DNA from: Actinobacteria bacterium IMCC26256
GTDB taxonomy: Bacteria; Actinomycetota; Acidimicrobiia; IMCC26256
Assembly (NCBI GenBank): GCA_001023575.1
Contig: CP011489.1
Coordinates: forward strand, 1,363,001-1,427,000
Length of the DNA stretch: 64,000 bases
Reading direction: 5' to 3'
In this document: positions 43,411 to 53,075 of the stretch, piece by piece
Position numbering within the stretch: position 1 is the first letter of the stretch
How the letters are laid out: the number at the start of each line of letters is the position of its first letter
The notes under the pieces: model-generated
What the model saw: only the letters and a program-made list of their open reading frames with translations
What the model was told of the DNA's origin: nothing
The model's database searches: none
Made by a program: the position numbers and the translations under genes

Positions 43411-45132
43411 TCAGCGCGTACTCACTGTCTCGGTATCACGACCTGAACGCAGGATTGCACCTGGGATTGCGCCGGTCGCTGTGTTATCGCGCACAGTCTC
43501 GACGCCGTTCACATAGACACGAACCATTCCCTCGGCATCCGCTGTAAGGCGAGCGGAGTCTCCTGGCAAGTCCTTAACTAGCGTCGCCGCGGCTGAACCA
43601 ATACGCGTTGGATCGAATACCACAACGTCAGCGACCCATCCGAGGGCGATCTGTCCACGCCCTTTGAGCCCCATCAAGCGAGCGGGATCGTCCGTAAGCA
43701 TCTGAACGGCGCGCTCAAGCCCTACGAGCTTTCGACCGCGCAGCATGTCGCCCATAAAGCGCGTCGTATAGGGAGCGCCACACATACGGTCGAGATGGGC
43801 ACCAGCATCAGAGCCACCGATCATTGCCCGAGGGTCTTCCCATACCTCATGACGAAGGGCCCAGGAAGCCTCATCGTTATCTGTTGCGCTTGGCCAGAGC
43901 ACTGTCTGCAGATCGTCTGCGATCACAATCTCGACTAGCGCGTCGAAGTCAGAGATACCGCGCTGCTCGGCGACCTCGGATACGCGCTTACCTTTTAACC
44001 CATCGTTATCGGAGGAGAAGGTGTCGCCGATTACGTAGCCGCCCCAGCCGGTAAGGCGTCGGAATACTCCGGCCTCCTCACTTGTCGCGCGTTCGTGCAT
44101 CCATTTACGAGTCTCAGGATCTGCAAGCTTTGCCATGCTCTCTGCTAACGGCAGACCAAGGACATCCTTCCATCCTGGCATCAAGAAAAGCGCGCAGTGA
44201 TTAGCGAAGGACATGTTCATGGGAACAAGAACGGGCATTGTGAGAGCAACGATTCGCGCACCATTGGCTTCAGCGCGCGTCGAGGCCTCTAGTTGACGCG
44301 GCACGCGATCGACCACAGAGGCATCTACCGTTAGAACATTCCAATTCAATGGGCGCCCAGCAGCCGCGCTCATCGCGATCAAAAGATCTATTTCTTCGTC
44401 AGCAAAGCGGTCTAGGCATCCATCAACAATCGCCTCTAGTTGAGTGCCCTCGTGCTCGCCAGTCGCTGCGCATAGCGCAAGCAACTCCTCGTTGTTAGCC
44501 CACCGAGAGGCCACAGGCTGACCATCGCCATCGGAATGCGTACGTGAAAGTGTTGTGGAGAAACCAAATCCCCCTGCATCAAGGGATCGATGCAACTCTG
44601 CGACCATTGCTGCAATCTCCTCAGGTGTTGCAGCTCGACCGATCGCCTCCTCGCCCATCACATATCGTCTAAGCGCACAGTGACCGACCATGAACGCGGC
44701 ATTTACCGCAACTCCACCATCTAGGCGATCCAGATAGTCCCCGAAGGACTCCCAGTTCCACGGCACACCAGACTCAAGGGCAGCGAGCGGCATCCCCTCG
44801 ACCTGAGCCATCATTCGACGCGTGTAATCACCATCAACAGCACGAATAGGTGCAAGCGTAAACCCACAGTTACCGCCGATAATTGACGTCACACCATGCA
44901 CGTTTGAGGGCGTCGCCATCGGGTCCCAGAAGAGTTGGGCATCGTAGTGAGTATGCAGGTCTACAAAACCTGGACAGAGCACGAGTCCGGTGGCGTCGAG
45001 ACTCTCGCGCGCTTCTTCATCTATTGCGCCCATAGCGACAATCAGACCATCGCGTATCCCTACATCGATCACGCGGCCCGGAGTCCCGGTGCCGTCCACT
45101 ACCAAACCACCACGAATTACGATGTCGAGCAT
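43411..45132 (-). CDS. N-acyl-D-amino-acid deacylase-family amidohydrolase
   Basis: This 573-residue amidohydrolase has the metal motif DLHTHYDAQLFWDP (about 58-71), IIGGNCGFTLAP, GFGFSTTLSRTH and SDAGAHLDRM, all hallmarks of the D-aminoacylase/dihydroorotase-like family. The frame is open to 45204, but ATG 45132 has AGGGGG five bases upstream and begins the family sequence LDIVIRGGLVVDGTG, so I chose it. It is a full-length paralogue of the truncated gene at the window start. Such proteins in actinobacteria are often misannotated as D-aminoacylase; the substrate is unknown. Confidence 0.88.
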   Translation of the reverse strand: MLDIVIRGGLVVDGTGTPGRVIDVGIRDGLIVAMGAIDEEARESLDATGLVLCPGFVDLHTHYDAQLFWDPMATPSNVHGVTSIIGGNCGFTLAPIRAVDGDYTRRMMAQVEGMPLAALESGVPWNWESFGDYLDRLDGGVAVNAAFMVGHCALRRYVMGEEAIGRAATPEEIAAMVAELHRSLDAGGFGFSTTLSRTHSDGDGQPVASRWANNEELLALCAATGEHEGTQLEAIVDGCLDRFADEEIDLLIAMSAAAGRPLNWNVLTVDASVVDRVPRQLEASTRAEANGARIVALTMPVLVPMNMSFANHCALFLMPGWKDVLGLPLAESMAKLADPETRKWMHERATSEEAGVFRRLTGWGGYVIGDTFSSDNDGLKGKRVSEVAEQRGISDFDALVEIVIADDLQTVLWPSATDNDEASWALRHEVWEDPRAMIGGSDAGAHLDRMCGAPYTTRFMGDMLRGRKLVGLERAVQMLTDDPARLMGLKGRGQIALGWVADVVVFDPTRIGSAAATLVKDLPGDSARLTADAEGMVRVYVNGVETVRDNTATGAIPGAILRSGRDTETVSTR

Positions 45133-45207
45133 TCGGCCCCCTATAGACATTCTCCGCCACACCGGCGAGGCATCATTCTCTACCGATCTCCGCAGGCTAG
45201 ACAATGT

Positions 45208-45234
45208 GGGCGCATAACTGTTTATGATGCGCCC
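45208..45234. promoter_or_regulatory. Inverted repeat GGGCGCAT-N11-ATGCGCCC
   Basis: Perfect 8-base arms at 45208-45215 and 45227-45234 flank an 11-base AT-rich spacer. It lies in the divergent gap between the D-aminoacylase-like gene (-) and acyl-CoA synthetase D (+), ending 48 bases before the latter's ATG. The symmetry and location suit a dimeric repressor site for one or both genes. Confidence 0.45.
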
Positions 45235-45282
45235 GGTTAGAAGAGTACTTAAGCAAAATTTTCGCTACAGAGAGACAGATTT

Positions 45283-46917
45283 ATGACTGACACGGCTGAT
45301 TTTCGACCCGAGATTGAGTGGGGAACTACCGGTGGCCTTATCCGCTACGCGGCAGCAAAATTCGGCGGCACCGAGGCCATCAGCGATGGCCCAAGGTCGC
45401 TCTCCTACTCAGACATTCTCGCTTCAACTCAAGCTGTCTCAGCCTCCTTCATCAACCTAGGAATTAACCCCGGAGACAGAGTCGCAGTTTGGGCACCAAA
45501 TCTCTGGGAGTGGATTCCTGTAGCGCTTGGACTTCAATCTGTTGGCGCAGTACTTGTACCGCTGAATACTCGTTACAAGGGCAGGGAGGCCTCATACATC
45601 CTGCGGCGAAGCGGGGCGCGTGCTCTCGTCACCATGGCTGGCTTCCTAGGCAATGATTACGTCTCGCTGCTCAGAGATGCCCTCGATGACGAGAACACTC
45701 TCCCCTTGCTTGAGACCACTGTTGTTCTAAGAGATGAGAACCCACCAGAAGGAACACTCGGCTGGGGCCAATTCCTAGCCATCGGAGAGAACATAGGAAT
45801 AGATCAAGTCGAGGAGCGAGCCGCAGCGGTGCGCCCCGACGATCTATCTGACCTCCTCTTCACCTCTGGCACGACCGGCAACCCAAAAGGCGTGATGCAG
45901 ACCCACTCTGCGACACTGCGCGCGTTCTACGCGTGGAGCAGCGTGGTGGGTTTAAGAGCGGGCGACCGTTATCTAATAGTCAATCCGTTCTTCCATGCCT
46001 TTGGTTACAAAGCCGGTTGGCTTTCTTCGCTAATGGTGGGCGCGACGATTCTTCCGCAGGCCGTCTTTGACTCAGATGAAGTAATGGCGCGTATTGGTCG
46101 CGACAGGGTAACGGTTCTCCCTGGGCCGCCGACTCTTCTGCAAGGCATACTCAACCATCCCGAGCGCAACTCTTATGACCTCACATCACTACGTCTAACG
46201 GTTACAGGTGCGGCGGCAATCCCCGTTGAACTAATTACTCGTCTTCGTGACGAACTTACTTTTGAGACTGTCATCACCGGTTATGGGCTCACGGAGACCT
46301 GTGGAATAGCGACCATGTGCCGCTTCGATGATGACCCTGAGACGATCGCCACTACATCTGGGCGCGCTATTCCAGACGTAGAGGTGTTGGTCTTCGACGA
46401 AGCCGGTAAAGAAGTACCTCGCGGCGAACCTGGAGAGATAGTTGTGCGCGGTTACAACCTGATGGTCGGCTACTTCGACGACCCCGAGGAGACGGCAGCC
46501 ACCATCGATGGCGATGGCTGGCTCCACACAGGCGACATCGGCATCATGGATGAGCGCGGGTACCTTCGAATCACTGATCGAACAAAAGACATGTTTATTG
46601 TGGGCGGATTCAATGCGTATCCCGCTGAGATTGAGAACCTCATGCTGCGAAATGATCAAATTGCTCAGGTCGCAGTAGTTGGGGTGCCCGATGGACGCCT
46701 CGGCGAAGTCGGGATGGCATTTGTGGTTAGCCGACCGAACGCAAGCCCTGACCCAGACGAGTTGCTCTCATGGTGCAGAGCGGAGATGGCGAACTTCAAA
46801 GCCCCGCGCTATGTGGTGATAGTTGAGGAGTTGCCACTCAATGCAACAGGCAAGGTGCTTAAGTTTGAGCTGCGAGAACGCGGCCGCGAGATAGTTGCTA
46901 GCGGATTGCAGCCCTAA
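45283..46917 (+). CDS. AMP-forming acyl-CoA synthetase D (FadD3-like)
   Basis: This 544-residue enzyme has the P-loop LFTSGTTGNPKG (about residue 192), NPFFHAFGYKAGW, GYGLTETCGIA, WLHTGDIGIMDE, TDRTKDMFIVGGFNAYPAEIE and the catalytic Lys in NATGKVLKFEL. The layout and several blocks resemble FadD3-like ligases, which activate propanoate side chains of degraded sterol rings, but no other sterol-ring gene is present, so the substrate is open. AGAGAGAC precedes ATG 45283. It converges on the crotonase gene with a 23-base gap. Confidence 0.88.
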   Translation: MTDTADFRPEIEWGTTGGLIRYAAAKFGGTEAISDGPRSLSYSDILASTQAVSASFINLGINPGDRVAVWAPNLWEWIPVALGLQSVGAVLVPLNTRYKGREASYILRRSGARALVTMAGFLGNDYVSLLRDALDDENTLPLLETTVVLRDENPPEGTLGWGQFLAIGENIGIDQVEERAAAVRPDDLSDLLFTSGTTGNPKGVMQTHSATLRAFYAWSSVVGLRAGDRYLIVNPFFHAFGYKAGWLSSLMVGATILPQAVFDSDEVMARIGRDRVTVLPGPPTLLQGILNHPERNSYDLTSLRLTVTGAAAIPVELITRLRDELTFETVITGYGLTETCGIATMCRFDDDPETIATTSGRAIPDVEVLVFDEAGKEVPRGEPGEIVVRGYNLMVGYFDDPEETAATIDGDGWLHTGDIGIMDERGYLRITDRTKDMFIVGGFNAYPAEIENLMLRNDQIAQVAVVGVPDGRLGEVGMAFVVSRPNASPDPDELLSWCRAEMANFKAPRYVVIVEELPLNATGKVLKFELRERGREIVASGLQP

Positions 46918-46940
46918 CGATTTACCTGCGATTAAGCCCG

Positions 46941-47651
46941 TTACGTGCCAATTTGGTCTGAGGCAAAGCCTGCGCCCATCTCTTGCGCAACCAACGCACT
47001 GGCCCGCCTTGCCTCGGCTCCTCTGAGAAGGTCCTTGTTGCCTGAATACGCACCAGTTGGGATCTGAGCAAGCTCGGCGGCGAGCGCACTTACAGTCTGA
47101 GCGTGATCCTCAATCTCAACAGCCTCGTCGAGAATCCCAAACTTCACAGCATCCTCGGGGCTATATAGGTTGCCCTCGAGAATCACTTGGTTCCATGCCG
47201 ATGGACGAAGCCCTGCCTTGGCGATCACTATTGCCCAAGTCGGGAAGACCATCTTGAGGCGGGTCTCGTTGATGCCGAGTTTAAATTCTCCCTTGACTCC
47301 GATTCGCCGGTCACAGGCCATCGCCAGAATTGCACCACCGGCGATTGCGTGCCCTGTTACGGCTGCGATGGTCGGTATTGGTGCCGTCCAGACTGCGAGC
47401 ATTGTGTGTGCGACATTCGAGAGAGTTGCTGAGCGCTTGACGGGGTCTGGTTCTCTCACCATGGTGAGGTCAATCCCAGCCGAGAAGGTCTTCGCCTTGC
47501 CATGGATTACAAGAGCTCGCGCTGAGGCCTCGCCGGCTGCGTCAATACCGTCACGCAGAGCGGCACAGGATGCATCGTTCAAGACATTGGCCTTGCCATC
47601 GTCTAAGTAGACGTGAGCAATAGCGTCGTCATCAATTCGAAACTCGTGCAT
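46941..47651 (-). CDS. Enoyl-CoA hydratase/isomerase (crotonase) family protein
   Basis: This 236-residue crotonase has KTFSAGIDLTMV (oxyanion region), GHAIAGGAILAMACDRRIG and GINETRLKMVFP. The frame is open to 47735, but ATG 47651 has AGAAGAGA upstream and matches the family start HEFRIDDDAIAHVYLD, so I chose it. One of the usual catalytic Glu positions falls in the ETRL segment; the reaction cannot be fixed. It is divergent from the Liv permease fusion with a 203-base gap. Confidence 0.85.
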   Translation of the reverse strand: MHEFRIDDDAIAHVYLDDGKANVLNDASCAALRDGIDAAGEASARALVIHGKAKTFSAGIDLTMVREPDPVKRSATLSNVAHTMLAVWTAPIPTIAAVTGHAIAGGAILAMACDRRIGVKGEFKLGINETRLKMVFPTWAIVIAKAGLRPSAWNQVILEGNLYSPEDAVKFGILDEAVEIEDHAQTVSALAAELAQIPTGAYSGNKDLLRGAEARRASALVAQEMGAGFASDQIGT

Positions 47652-47854
47652 ACGATTCTCTTCTTTCACTCTGCAATAAATACTTCGATCAAACACGTAT
47701 GCGGTCGGAGCAAGTTTGAGGCAACCCATACTCATGGCCGGAACGCTGTGGATAGCTTCCCCACAATAGGGGTCAAGGGCTTTAGCGCGCCCTACCCAGA
47801 TGCGCCTAGTCTCTATCGGAGCGTTACTCGGTGCTGGAGAGGGGGGTCATCGGG
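47652..47854. other. Divergent intergenic region upstream of the Liv-type importer
   Basis: This gap of about 200 bases should hold the promoters of the crotonase and importer genes. CCCC and GGGG (about 47760-47775) form a short hairpin. I see no well-supported operator. An in-frame GTG at 47831 could add 8 residues to the permease. Confidence 0.4.
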
Positions 47855-49966
47855 GTGAGCACAGCCAATCGGCGCGAATGGTTTGAGAAGGCCCTATCCG
47901 AACGCGCCCTAGGGTTAGTTGCTCTAGTTGTTGTTTTCTTTGCGGTAATCGTCTGGCCCTTCCCCTCCCCGCTCGGAGTAGTCCTCGGCGGCATGCTTGT
48001 CGGTGGCCGCATCGCACTAATTGCTCTCGGGTTTGCGCTCGTCTATCGAGCAAGCCGAGTCGTCAACTTTGCCCAGGGTGACCTCGGGCAGGTTCCAGCG
48101 ACTCTCGTTGTACTGCTAGTGATATCAGCAGGATGGTCCTACTGGCTCGCTCTTGGCATTGGAGTCGTTGCCTCGTTGGCGCTTGGTGGGCTAGTCGAGG
48201 TATTGATCATTCGGAGATTCTTCCGAGCCCCTCGCCTGATACTTACGGTCGCAACTATTGGATTAGCGCAGGTCCTGACCGGCCTAGCTCTCTTCATCCC
48301 GGGCCTGTTCAACACGAGCGCGTTGGCATCAAGAATTGAACCTCCATTTAAAGTCCATATTGATTTTGGCGGCGTGATATTCAACGCAAATGATCTTCTG
48401 ACGATGATCATCGTGCCGATTGCGTTTATATCCCTCGCCTTATTCCTCCAGCGCTCAAGTTCGGGTATAGCGATTCGAGGGGCCGCTGAAAGAGCTGATC
48501 GGGCTTCAATGCTCGGCATTCCAGTCAAGCGCCTCAGCACAATTGTCTGGGCACTTGCATCGCTCCTTGCCTTTCTTGCGATGTTCCTGAGGGCCGGAGC
48601 AGTTGGACTGCCGATCGGCTCAGTACTAGGTCCAACTTTCTTCTTACAGGCACTCGCTGCTGCCGTAATCGGGCGCTTCGAGCGCTTTCCAACTATTGCA
48701 CTCGCAGCGATTGCACTCGGCGTGGTTGATCAAGCAATGACATTTCAACCAGGGAATAGACCTGCCTACAACGATCTGATGCTCTTCGGAGTCGTATTAG
48801 TAGGGCTGCTACTAACTGGTCGCTCAGCGAAGGGCCGCGCTGGGTCCGAGGCATCTACTTGGCAGGCAGCGCGTGAGGTGCGCCCGATTCCGCGCGAACT
48901 CGTAAACCTCCCTGAGATTCGAATCGGAAGATGGGTTCTTGGCCTCGGCCTAATTGGCTTCGTCCTAAGCCTCCCGGTTTGGTTAAGCGTGAGCCGCCTA
49001 GACCTTGCAACAGTCATTGTGATATCTGCCATTGTCGCTCTATCGCTCGTTGTGCTCACAGGGTGGGCAGGACAGGTAAGTCTTGGGCAGATGGCGCTCG
49101 CCGGAATCGGCGCTGCTGTCGGAGGGGCAATGACTGCAGTTCATGGACTCGACTTGCTCCTCGCCCTGCTTGGAGGTGGAGTCGCTGGCGCAATTATCGC
49201 TGTGATCATCGGTTATCCGGCCATTCGCCGAGGTGGACTTACTCTTGCGGTCAGCACACTTGCATTCGCATTGGCGACCTGGTCGTTCGTGCTGAACCAG
49301 GAGTTCCTTGGCGATTGGCTTCCATCAGGTCGGATAGAGACCCCTCAATTCCTCTGGGGAGCAGTCGACATCTCTACAGATACTCGCCTCTTCTACCTCT
49401 GCGTCGGTGTACTAGCTCTTGCTCTACTCGCAGTGCGCGGGATACGCGCGAGCAGAACGGGGCGCGTGCTAATTGCTATTCGAGAGAATGACCGCGCTGT
49501 TCGCTCATATGGCGTCTCTGCAGTCCGCACAACCCTGGCTGGATTCGCCGTCTCTGGTTTTCTCGCAGCAGTCGCTGGTGTGCTTCTCGTTCATCAGCAG
49601 CACGGTCTTGACGTAACCAACTTCGCCCCTTCGGAGAGCATCCAGGCGTTCTCCATGGTTGTCATCGGAGGGCTTGGCTCTATCTCGGGCGCCATTCTCG
49701 GTGCCATCTATGTTCGGGGTGCAGCCTGGCTCTTGCCCGCCGAGTGGCAGTTCCTTGCAACCGGCGCAGGGCTACTTCTCGTTCTTCTAATTCTCCCCGG
49801 AGGACTCGGCGCAGCCCTTGCCGATATTAGAGACGGTGTACTTAGAGCCATTGCTCGCCGCCGCAACATCATTGTCCCAAGCCTGCTTGCCGATAGACGC
49901 GTTGAAGAGTTAGTCCCGATCAATGTTGATGCGAGCGCAATAGAAGGCATTGGGGATTCGGCATGA
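47855..49966 (+). CDS. LivH-LivM fused branched-chain-amino-acid-type ABC permease
   Basis: This protein of about 703 residues joins both HAAT-family permeases. The first half is LivH-like, with ALIALGFALVYRASRVVNFAQGD and the segment AERADRASMLGIPV. The second half, from about residue 350, is LivM-like, with WAGQVSLGQMALAGIGAAVGG, AIRENDRAVRSYGV and IGGLGSISGAILGAIYV. Each half has about eight hydrophobic segments. I chose GTG 47855 because GGAGAGGGGGG lies upstream. Its stop overlaps the next gene's ATG (ATGA). It should form the membrane channel of an importer for branched-chain amino acids, amides or related organic acids. Confidence 0.87.
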   Translation: MSTANRREWFEKALSERALGLVALVVVFFAVIVWPFPSPLGVVLGGMLVGGRIALIALGFALVYRASRVVNFAQGDLGQVPATLVVLLVISAGWSYWLALGIGVVASLALGGLVEVLIIRRFFRAPRLILTVATIGLAQVLTGLALFIPGLFNTSALASRIEPPFKVHIDFGGVIFNANDLLTMIIVPIAFISLALFLQRSSSGIAIRGAAERADRASMLGIPVKRLSTIVWALASLLAFLAMFLRAGAVGLPIGSVLGPTFFLQALAAAVIGRFERFPTIALAAIALGVVDQAMTFQPGNRPAYNDLMLFGVVLVGLLLTGRSAKGRAGSEASTWQAAREVRPIPRELVNLPEIRIGRWVLGLGLIGFVLSLPVWLSVSRLDLATVIVISAIVALSLVVLTGWAGQVSLGQMALAGIGAAVGGAMTAVHGLDLLLALLGGGVAGAIIAVIIGYPAIRRGGLTLAVSTLAFALATWSFVLNQEFLGDWLPSGRIETPQFLWGAVDISTDTRLFYLCVGVLALALLAVRGIRASRTGRVLIAIRENDRAVRSYGVSAVRTTLAGFAVSGFLAAVAGVLLVHQQHGLDVTNFAPSESIQAFSMVVIGGLGSISGAILGAIYVRGAAWLLPAEWQFLATGAGLLLVLLILPGGLGAALADIRDGVLRAIARRRNIIVPSLLADRRVEELVPINVDASAIEGIGDSA

Positions 49967-52932
49967 CAGCAGCACCCATGCCAGCCGAGACAAGCAAGCC
50001 ACTTAACAAAATCCACGGCTTCCTCCTCAGTCTCACAGGTGGAGCACCTGTCTATCCGCTAGTCATCCTGACCGGTTTGCTGGCCGTTGACGAACTCGAT
50101 CGTGCCGCGTTCGGAATTCTCTTGCCAGAGATTCGTGCTGCATTCGGGCTTAACCTGCAAGCGGTTCTAAGTGTCGTTGCACTCGCGTCACTTGTTGCAT
50201 TATTAATTCAGGTTCCGATCGCCTTCTACGCTGACCGACTGCCTCGCACGAAGATCGCAGTGGCAGGTGCAGTTGTCTGGATGTTCTTTACGGGGATGAC
50301 GGGCCTTGCATTTGGAGTCATCATGCTCTCGATTGCGCGCGCCGGGTCAGGCCTAGGAAAGGCGGTTGTAGACCCCACTCACAACTCCCTTCTCTCCGAT
50401 TACTACGACATTCCCGTCAGGCCTCGCGTCTTCTCCTTCCATCGTGCCGGAAGCGTGGTTGGCCTGACTGTTGGGCCTCTAGCCGCCGGACTTCTCGCAT
50501 ATTGGCTTGGCTGGAGAGCACCATTCATTATCTTCATGATCCCGACGCTTATCTTCGTGATTCTCGGGCGTCGTTTACTTGAGCCACTACGCGGAACATG
50601 GGAGCGTCGCGCCGCTGGCGCAGCAGAGGAAGCAATCGACACGGAGGATATTCCTCCATCTTTTGCAGAGTCTTGGCGCATTGTTTGGCAGGTCGGGACG
50701 CTACGCCGAATCTTCTACTCGCTCCCCTTCTTAGCAGTTGCAATCATTGGGCTAGCGACACTCTCATCCCTCCAGTATGCGCAGACATTTGGTCTAGACG
50801 AGCGGGCACGTGGGTTTGTCGCATCAATTGTTGAGCCAGTCCAACTCATAGGGCTCTTTGCAGGCATCCCCATAGCAACTCGATTAATGAAGCGTGACCC
50901 TGGATTGATTCTTAAATTCATAGGGCTCGTCAACGCTGGGCTCGCTCTTTGCTGGGTCGGTTTTGCATTGGCACCCAATGTTTACGTAGCAGTCGGCATC
51001 AGCATGCTCACCGCAGCGCTTGTCTCGTTGATTGGTCCAGGTTTGGCTGCCGCTCTCTCAATAGCGACGCCTCCAAAAGTGCGCTCTTTTGGTTACGCAG
51101 TAGCCGCTCTCTGGATTCTTCCCGGATTAATTGTGCTCCCAGTCATTGGTGGCGTTGCTGATACGTACGGAATCAGAACAGGATTGCTGCTACTAGTGCC
51201 AGTTTTCCTAATTGGATCAGTGCTAATAGCATCAGCAAGCACTCAGGTGGCGGCAGATGTAACACAGGTATGGACCTCTGCAGCGGCGCAGTCTGAAGTG
51301 CTGTATCAACGCCGTCAAGGCCTTGTAAAGATGCTCCTCGTGCGTGGCCTCGATGTTGGCTACGACGGCGTTCAGGTTCTCTTCAAAGTCGATTTTGAGG
51401 TCGACGAAGGAGAGATTGTTGCGCTCCTAGGTACCAACGGATCTGGAAAATCAACACTCCTCAAAGCCATCTCTGGACTCGTTGAGGCGAGCGCTGGGGC
51501 AGTCATCTTCGATGGCCGCGACATGACCTACGCGCCGCCGCATGAGGTGGCAGGGCTCGGAATCACACAGGTTCCGGGGGGCCAAGGCGTATTCCCCACA
51601 CTCACTGTTAAAGAGAACCTGCATCTCGCAGGCTGGCTCCACCGCAAGGATAAAAATCGCGTAAAGGTGGCGACCGAAGAGGTCCTCGAGCTCTTTCCCA
51701 TATTAAGAGAGCGCCTCGAGGAGCCGGCAGGAAATCTCTCCGGAGGACAACAGCAGATGCTCACCCTCGGGATGGCGTTCATCGAGCGACCGCGCCTCCT
51801 GATGATTGATGAGCTATCGCTTGGATTAGCGCCGGTTGTCGTCGGGCAACTGCTACAGATCGTTGAACGCATTCGAGAGGCAGGTACAACAATCATCGTC
51901 GTGGAGCAATCGGTAAACGTTGCTCTAACGATTGCCGAGCGCGCGTATTTTATGGAGAAGGGAGAGATCCGTTTCGAGGGCCCAACCGCTGAGTTACTTG
52001 AACGACCTGACATTCTTCGCTCGGTTTATCTTGAGGGTGCTGCAAGCCGTGGAGCGGAACTTGCTGCGTCACGAACATACGATTCGGAGACGGCTGCTCT
52101 GGTTGAGAGACCGACACGCATCGAGGTGCAGAGCATCTCTAAACGCTTTGGGGGCATTCACGCTCTACGCGACGTCAGCTTCACTGCCGGAGCGGGAGAG
52201 ATTCTCGGATTCATAGGCCCGAACGGCGCTGGTAAGACGACGCTCTTTGACGCGATCTCGGGATTCATTCGCGTTGAGGGTGGACGCGTAATTCTCACCG
52301 GAGAGAATGGTCCTATCGACCTGACAAATGAGAAGGCCGAGCAGAGGGCGCGTCACGGCATCGGCCGATCATTCCAAGACGGACGTCTGTTTCCAGGCCT
52401 TACGGTTAGCGAGACAATCGCAGTGGCTCTTGAGCGCCACGTAGCTGTGCGTGATCCAATCGCCGCAGCCCTCCACCTACCAGCAGTCTCAGACTCGGAG
52501 TCTCAGGTGCGCCTTCGTGTCGACGAGTTGATTGACCTAATGGGGCTCGGGGCTTTTAGGGACAAGTTCTGCAGAGAACTCTCTACTGGAAGCCGCCGAA
52601 TTGTCGACATGGCCTGCCTACTCGCCCACCACCCCACCGCACTCCTCCTAGACGAGCCCTCGAGCGGCATTGCGCAGCGAGAGGCCGAGGCCCTAGGTCC
52701 CCTGCTATTAAAGATCAGGGACACTCTTGGGGCCACGATCCTCCTGATCGAGCATGACCTACCTCTTTTAACCTCGGTTGCTGACCGGCTCGTAGCAATG
52801 CACCTAGGGGAGATTGTCACCGTGGGGCTACCGGCCGACGTGGTTAGCCATCCTGTGGTCGTTGAGAGTTATCTCGGGACCTCTGAGGCAGCGATCGCTA
52901 GATCTGGCTCAGGGAATACACCAACTTCATAG
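49963..52932 (+). CDS. MFS transporter fused to LivF-like and LivG-like ABC ATPases
   Basis: This 989-residue protein has three modules. Residues about 20-430 are a twelve-segment MFS transporter with DELDRAAFGILLPEIRAAF in helix 1 and FYADRLPRTK as motif A. Residues about 456-690 are a LivF-like ATPase: Walker A GTNGSGKST (about 490), LSGGQQQML (about 591), Walker B LLMIDE. Residues about 717-975 are a LivG-like ATPase: Walker A GPNGAGKTT (about 752), GRSFQD, a variant signature LSTGSRR (about 872), Walker B LLLDEPSSG and IEHDL. ATGA overlap with the permease fusion shows coupled expression. The ATPases should power the LivHM permease; what the MFS part adds is unknown. The frame is uninterrupted, so this is not an obvious assembly join. 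Confidence 0.88.
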   Translation: MTAAPMPAETSKPLNKIHGFLLSLTGGAPVYPLVILTGLLAVDELDRAAFGILLPEIRAAFGLNLQAVLSVVALASLVALLIQVPIAFYADRLPRTKIAVAGAVVWMFFTGMTGLAFGVIMLSIARAGSGLGKAVVDPTHNSLLSDYYDIPVRPRVFSFHRAGSVVGLTVGPLAAGLLAYWLGWRAPFIIFMIPTLIFVILGRRLLEPLRGTWERRAAGAAEEAIDTEDIPPSFAESWRIVWQVGTLRRIFYSLPFLAVAIIGLATLSSLQYAQTFGLDERARGFVASIVEPVQLIGLFAGIPIATRLMKRDPGLILKFIGLVNAGLALCWVGFALAPNVYVAVGISMLTAALVSLIGPGLAAALSIATPPKVRSFGYAVAALWILPGLIVLPVIGGVADTYGIRTGLLLLVPVFLIGSVLIASASTQVAADVTQVWTSAAAQSEVLYQRRQGLVKMLLVRGLDVGYDGVQVLFKVDFEVDEGEIVALLGTNGSGKSTLLKAISGLVEASAGAVIFDGRDMTYAPPHEVAGLGITQVPGGQGVFPTLTVKENLHLAGWLHRKDKNRVKVATEEVLELFPILRERLEEPAGNLSGGQQQMLTLGMAFIERPRLLMIDELSLGLAPVVVGQLLQIVERIREAGTTIIVVEQSVNVALTIAERAYFMEKGEIRFEGPTAELLERPDILRSVYLEGAASRGAELAASRTYDSETAALVERPTRIEVQSISKRFGGIHALRDVSFTAGAGEILGFIGPNGAGKTTLFDAISGFIRVEGGRVILTGENGPIDLTNEKAEQRARHGIGRSFQDGRLFPGLTVSETIAVALERHVAVRDPIAAALHLPAVSDSESQVRLRVDELIDLMGLGAFRDKFCRELSTGSRRIVDMACLLAHHPTALLLDEPSSGIAQREAEALGPLLLKIRDTLGATILLIEHDLPLLTSVADRLVAMHLGEIVTVGLPADVVSHPVVVESYLGTSEAAIARSGSGNTPTS

Positions 52933-52955
52933 TTTGAGAGAGTAAACCTCCCAGT

Positions 52956-53000
52956 ATTCTCGCCCTCAAAGTAAAAGTCTGATACACCGAAGGCGAGAAT
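52956..53000. promoter_or_regulatory. Long-range inverted repeat upstream of the binding-protein gene
   Basis: ATTCTCGCC (52956-52964) and GGCGAGAAT (52992-53000) are perfect 9-base complements separated by 27 bases, in the 143-base gap after the MFS-ABC gene. In RNA they could form a stem controlling read-through into, or stability of, the binding-protein message. As DNA they could bind a regulator twice. Confidence 0.4.
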
Positions 53001-53075
53001 TAGGTACGCTCCAAATTGCTCCAACGAATACTCAGTTGAGAATTTAAATGTTTGCTAACCAATCCGGGGGGAACC

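Noticed and set aside
48931-49491. 186-codon frame inside the LivH-LivM gene
   Set aside because: The composition is Arg/Cys-rich as expected of a shifted frame, and the main frame has a continuous permease sequence.
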